DNA from: Cohnella silvisoli
GTDB lineage: Bacteria; Bacillota; Bacilli; Paenibacillales; Paenibacillaceae
NCBI RefSeq assembly: GCF_021190915.1
Contig: NZ_JAIOAP010000003.1
Location: forward strand, 372,001-436,000
Length of the DNA stretch: 64,000 bases
Direction: 5' to 3'
The position numbers were made by a program, and so were the translations under genes. This document shows, one piece after another, positions 61,519 through 64,000 of the stretch (positions are counted from its first letter, which is position 1; each line of letters starts with the position of its first letter). The notes under the pieces were generated by a model, which did not search any database, was not told the DNA's origin, and saw only the letters and a program-made list of their open reading frames with translations.

Positions 61519-61968
61519 ATGATTACAATGCTGGGTGGGAAATTTTCGCTTAAGCTGAATCACGTTTACAACGCGAACAAAGAAAGAGTGTTCCATGCTT
61601 GGACAAAGGAAGAGCTGTTAAAGCAATGGTGGGGTCTGGTAGGCTTTACGACGAACATTGAACAAATGGACGTTTCAGTGGGGGGGAAATACCGTTTTCA
61701 TATGCGAGCTCCCAACGGTAAAATTCATACTTTAGAAGGCCGGTATGTCGACATCGTTCCGAATGAAAAGCTATCGTTTACTTGGAAGTGGGTGAGTGAA
61801 GGAGACGATTCAGAGGAAACGGTGGTTACGATTAACTTTGTCGATAAGGACGAGAAAACGGAGCTTATTCTAACACATTCCGACTTCTCCACGATGAAAG
61901 TCACGGAAAGACACAATAAAGGTTGGACCAATTCTTTAGAAGGCGGCTTGCGCAACTATTTTAATTAA
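61519..61968 (+). CDS. SRPBCC/AHSA1-family protein
   Basis: 149 residues of the AHSA1 START-like fold: KLNHVYNANKERVFHAWTKE, LLKQWWGLVGF, YRFHMRAPNG and the ending GWTNSLEGGLRNYF. CGGAGG lies upstream. Co-transcribed with the ArsR gene. The ligand is unknown. Confidence 0.88.
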   Translation: MITMLGGKFSLKLNHVYNANKERVFHAWTKEELLKQWWGLVGFTTNIEQMDVSVGGKYRFHMRAPNGKIHTLEGRYVDIVPNEKLSFTWKWVSEGDDSEETVVTINFVDKDEKTELILTHSDFSTMKVTERHNKGWTNSLEGGLRNYFN

Positions 61969-62016
61969 GGCTTAGGAAAATTTCCACCTAATTATTAGGA
62001 GGTGATGCTTATAGGA

Positions 62017-62178
62017 ATGCCCCTTTCAGAAAAAAACAAACGAACAGTAGAAAAAAAAGCGGAGCTTGCGCTGCCACGCAAACCCGCCGAAAGCCATCCG
62101 TGGAAAAACACGGGTGACAAAACCAAACTAAGCGTATCACAAAGCCAATTACGTTCCAAGCAGCATTTTAAAAATTAA
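62017..62178 (+). CDS. Small basic hydrophilic protein, 53 residues
   Basis: Preceded by AGGAGGTGA (61997-62005). ATG 62017 gives a 53-residue product starting MPLSEKNKRTVEKKAELAL; an in-frame ATG at 62005 sits inside the ribosome binding site. It is Lys/Ser-rich with no hydrophobic core, likely disordered or nucleic-acid binding. It ends one base before the next reading frame and is probably co-transcribed with azoR. Family not recognised. Confidence 0.6.
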   Translation: MPLSEKNKRTVEKKAELALPRKPAESHPWKNTGDKTKLSVSQSQLRSKQHFKN

Positions 62179-62199
62179 TTGAAGGCAGGTAATTTGATT

Positions 62200-62838
62200 A
62201 TGGCAACAGTATTATATATCACAGCAAATCCGCAGAATACTGAAACATCTTATAGCATGGCAGTAGGAAAAGAATTTGTACAGGCTTACCGCTCCGCACA
62301 TCCGTATGATGAGGTTGTTCATCTAGATCTATATAAAGTGGATGTTCCGCAGCTCGATGCCGATGTTTTTAGCGGTTGGGGCAAATTAGGAGCAGGCACT
62401 GCTTTTGAACAATTGACCGATGCGGAAAAAACGAAAATAAGTCGTCTCGGTGAGTTGGTAGATCAATTTGTAGTTGCTGATAAATATGTATTTGTAAATC
62501 CGATATGGAATTATTCATTTCCGCCCGTCATGAAAGCATATATCGATTCCGTCTGCGTTGCAGGCAAAACTTTTAAATACACGGATAAAGGTCCGGTTGG
62601 CTTGCTGAATAGTAAAAAAGCGGTTCACATTCAAGCCAGCGGCAGCGTGTTGTCTTCAGGGTCAGCTTATGCAGAATTTGAAATGGGTCATCGCCACCTG
62701 GATGCCATTATGAAATTCTTTGGAATTCCTAGCTTTGAAGGCATTTTTGTTGAAGGTATGGCTAAGGCTCCCGACCAAGCCCCGGCAATTAAAGAAAAGG
62801 CGGTCCAACAAGCGCGCGAAGTTGCCCTGAGCTTCTAA
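62200..62838 (+). CDS. azoR: FMN-dependent NADH-azoreductase
   Basis: 212-residue flavodoxin-like enzyme: [20 protein letters not shown] binds FMN phosphate, [21 protein letters not shown] is the signature PMxNFxxP-type loop (here PIWNYSFPP), and KAVHIQASG the next FMN loop. It reduces azo compounds and quinones with NADH. ATG 62200 is preferred over TTG 62179, with AAGGCAGGT upstream. Confidence 0.9.
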   Translation: MATVLYITANPQNTETSYSMAVGKEFVQAYRSAHPYDEVVHLDLYKVDVPQLDADVFSGWGKLGAGTAFEQLTDAEKTKISRLGELVDQFVVADKYVFVNPIWNYSFPPVMKAYIDSVCVAGKTFKYTDKGPVGLLNSKKAVHIQASGSVLSSGSAYAEFEMGHRHLDAIMKFFGIPSFEGIFVEGMAKAPDQAPAIKEKAVQQAREVALSF

Positions 62839-62863
62839 CGACTCTGCAAACACGATTCATTAT

Positions 62864-62910
62864 AAGGCCACATGATTGGTGAATAGTCGCCAGCATGTGG
62901 CCTGCTTTTA
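62864..62910 (+). terminator. Terminator after azoR
   Basis: GGCCACATG (62866-62874) pairs with CATGTGGCC (62894-62902), then TGCTTTTA. Loop of 19 bases. Confidence 0.65.
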
Positions 62911-62994
62911 CACTTATTCCGAGGCTTCTTGCGCCAATGTCGCACGTATGAATTGGATGTTTCGTCGAATGGAGTATCTATAATGTCACTTTCG

Positions 62995-63171
62995 TCAATC
63001 CAATAAGTCCGCTACAGAATCCTTAAACGTAGCCGTTTCGGATTCTGCTTTCTCTTTGGTCAAACCCTGCGATTCCTGCAGCCAATAATAATACCGTTCA
63101 TAAATATCACCTTCAATTACACGCTGTCCGGGAACGTGCAAAAACTGCCAAGCTAAATCACTAAAACCCAT
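62995..63171 (-). CDS. Small protein, 58 residues
   Basis: Minus-strand gene starting MGFSDLAWQFLHVPGQRVIE; TTTGGAGG lies 8 bases before the ATG, so longer starts are rejected. Aromatic-rich (IYERYYYWLQES) and acidic. No signal or TM. Isolated, convergent with azoR. No family recognised, but the good ribosome binding site argues that it is real. Confidence 0.6.
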   Translation of the reverse strand: MGFSDLAWQFLHVPGQRVIEGDIYERYYYWLQESQGLTKEKAESETATFKDSVADLLD

Positions 63172-63366
63172 AATATCAACCTCCAAAGCAATCATATTAA
63201 ACAATCGGAACCTGGTATAGAGGTATCTTTTGTCGTAAAAAATCGAATGTTAGCTTACTCCCCGACCTAAGGTCTATATCCATAAAAGGGAATCATGGAG
63301 AAATTGTCGAACAATAGGATATCAGTATTTAGAATCTATAAGTGATTAAGAGAGGAGAAATGATCC

Positions 63367-63774
63367 GTGAGTGCAGGTTATTCTGGAACGCCTTTAGTCA
63401 AAAAGCTTGGAATTAAAGAAGGAAATATAATTTGTATTATTAATGAACCCGCAAATTACTGGGAACTGCTCGGGGACTTACCTTTTGCAATTGAGCGGGT
63501 AGAACCGAATGTAGATCACATTGATTTTATACATATTTTTGTCACCTCAAAGACGGAGTGCGAAGCGTTAATTATTGCAGCTAAGAACCAGATGAGCAAA
63601 TCAGGTATGATCTGGGTTTCGTGGCCTAAGAAATCATCTAAGGTGCCAACCGATGTGAATGAAGACTTGATTAGGCATATTGCGATAGAAAATCACTTAG
63701 TTGATGTTAAAGTTTGCGCAGTGGACGATACATGGTCTGGGCTTAAGTTGGTCATACCATTAAAGTATAGATGA
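63367..63774 (+). CDS. DUF3052-family protein
   Basis: 135 residues: SAGYSGTPLVKKLGIKEG start, the FIHIFVTSKTECEALI middle, the SGMIWVSWPKKSSKVPTDVNED segment and the end WSGLKLVIP, all typical of DUF3052 proteins. GTG start with GAGAGGAG upstream. Function unknown; the next gene starts 15 bases after its stop. Confidence 0.85.
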   Translation: MSAGYSGTPLVKKLGIKEGNIICIINEPANYWELLGDLPFAIERVEPNVDHIDFIHIFVTSKTECEALIIAAKNQMSKSGMIWVSWPKKSSKVPTDVNEDLIRHIAIENHLVDVKVCAVDDTWSGLKLVIPLKYR

Positions 63775-63789
63775 TAAATGGAGGTTAAA

Positions 63790-64000
63790 ATGAGCTTCAT
63801 CACACGTTTCGCGAACAATGAAGATTATCATGATGTTGCTGAACTGGTGAGGCAAATACATGAAATCCATGTCATAGCGCGCCCAGATCTATATTCACCT
63901 GATCCTTGTCCAATGGGTGAACCTTATTTTCGAAAACTGATTAAAGAGGAACGATCTCAAATCCTAGTTGTAGAAGATGATGAACAAAAAAAGGTTGTAG
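63790..64000 (+). CDS. GNAT-family acetyltransferase, cut by the window end
   Basis: First 70 residues of a protein starting MSFITRFANNEDYHDVAELV, which matches the N-terminal part of GNATs (ITRFANNEDYHDVAELVRQIHEIH, then LVVEDDEQKKVV). GGAGG precedes the ATG. The acetyl-CoA motif lies beyond the window, so the assignment rests on the N-terminus only. Confidence 0.65.
   Translation, partial: MSFITRFANNEDYHDVAELVRQIHEIHVIARPDLYSPDPCPMGEPYFRKLIKEERSQILVVEDDEQKKVV

Overview
The window reads as chromosomal DNA of a Paenibacillaceae bacterium (Paenibacillus/Cohnella type, Bacillota). This rests on strong AGGAGG-type ribosome binding sites with many TTG/GTG starts, moderate GC, and the protein families present: a BmrA-like exporter, YfiT, a YkpA/YbiT-like ABC-F, VanW, copper-amine-oxidase N-domain proteins, GH27/GH76/GH123 polysaccharide hydrolases, ATPase-less sugar ABC transporters and DUF2087 + GIY-YIG pairs. 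No rRNA, tRNA or CRISPR array was seen.

Layout. 0-5.6 kb: a short SecA (SecA2-like), a dGTPase-type HD phosphohydrolase, a MerR regulator and thioredoxin behind a MerR-type promoter with a perfect 20-bp palindrome, a 56-residue protein and an SDR. 5.6-12.9 kb: a one-directional run of small accessory genes (four GNATs plus one PAT-like GNAT, P-loop kinase, nucleotidyltransferase, YjbR, UPF0489, an epimerase-like protein, DUF4177) with a broken arylamine N-acetyltransferase. 12.9-20.8 kb: a YkpA-type ABC-F, RidA, a lipoprotein, the DUF2087/GIY-YIG pair, hisC, yfiT, and an antibiotic-resistance-type ABC-F preceded by a leader peptide and an attenuator whose terminator stem contains the gene's Shine-Dalgarno sequence. 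20.8-31.1 kb: signalling and efflux on the minus strand (EAL protein, OmpR-type regulator with a 1264-residue hybrid kinase, and a bmrA-regulator-kinase operon).

31.2-44.7 kb looks like an acquired and partly decayed island. It holds the 3' end of a group II intron whose domain V is split by an IS1182-type element with a 4-bp ACGT duplication, then a LacI-controlled sugar-uptake cluster (binding protein, two permeases, Gfo/Idh dehydrogenase, no ATPase), a secreted GH123/DUF4091-type hydrolase with three ChW repeats, a truncated LplB-type permease and a transposase stump. A 45-bp sequence (41/45 identical) sits in inverted orientation at both edges.

44.7-64 kb: HD hydrolase, GNAT and VanW genes; a GH18-like protein with an APH-type kinase; a frameshifted MerR next to an SRPBCC and a DHFR-like protein; an SDR without the usual Tyr/Lys; nicotinate phosphoribosyltransferase; a GntR regulator (AraR-like layout) before a GH27 alpha-galactosidase and a GH76 mannanase that share a C-terminal carbohydrate-binding module; two ArsR regulators whose promoters predict leaderless mRNAs, near an Old Yellow Enzyme, an SRPBCC protein and an azoreductase; and finally DUF3052 and a GNAT cut by the window end.

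The two sugar clusters appear to degrade extracellular glycans and import the products under LacI/GntR and probably CcpA control. The remainder is dominated by small detoxification, redox and drug-response modules, each with its own local regulator.
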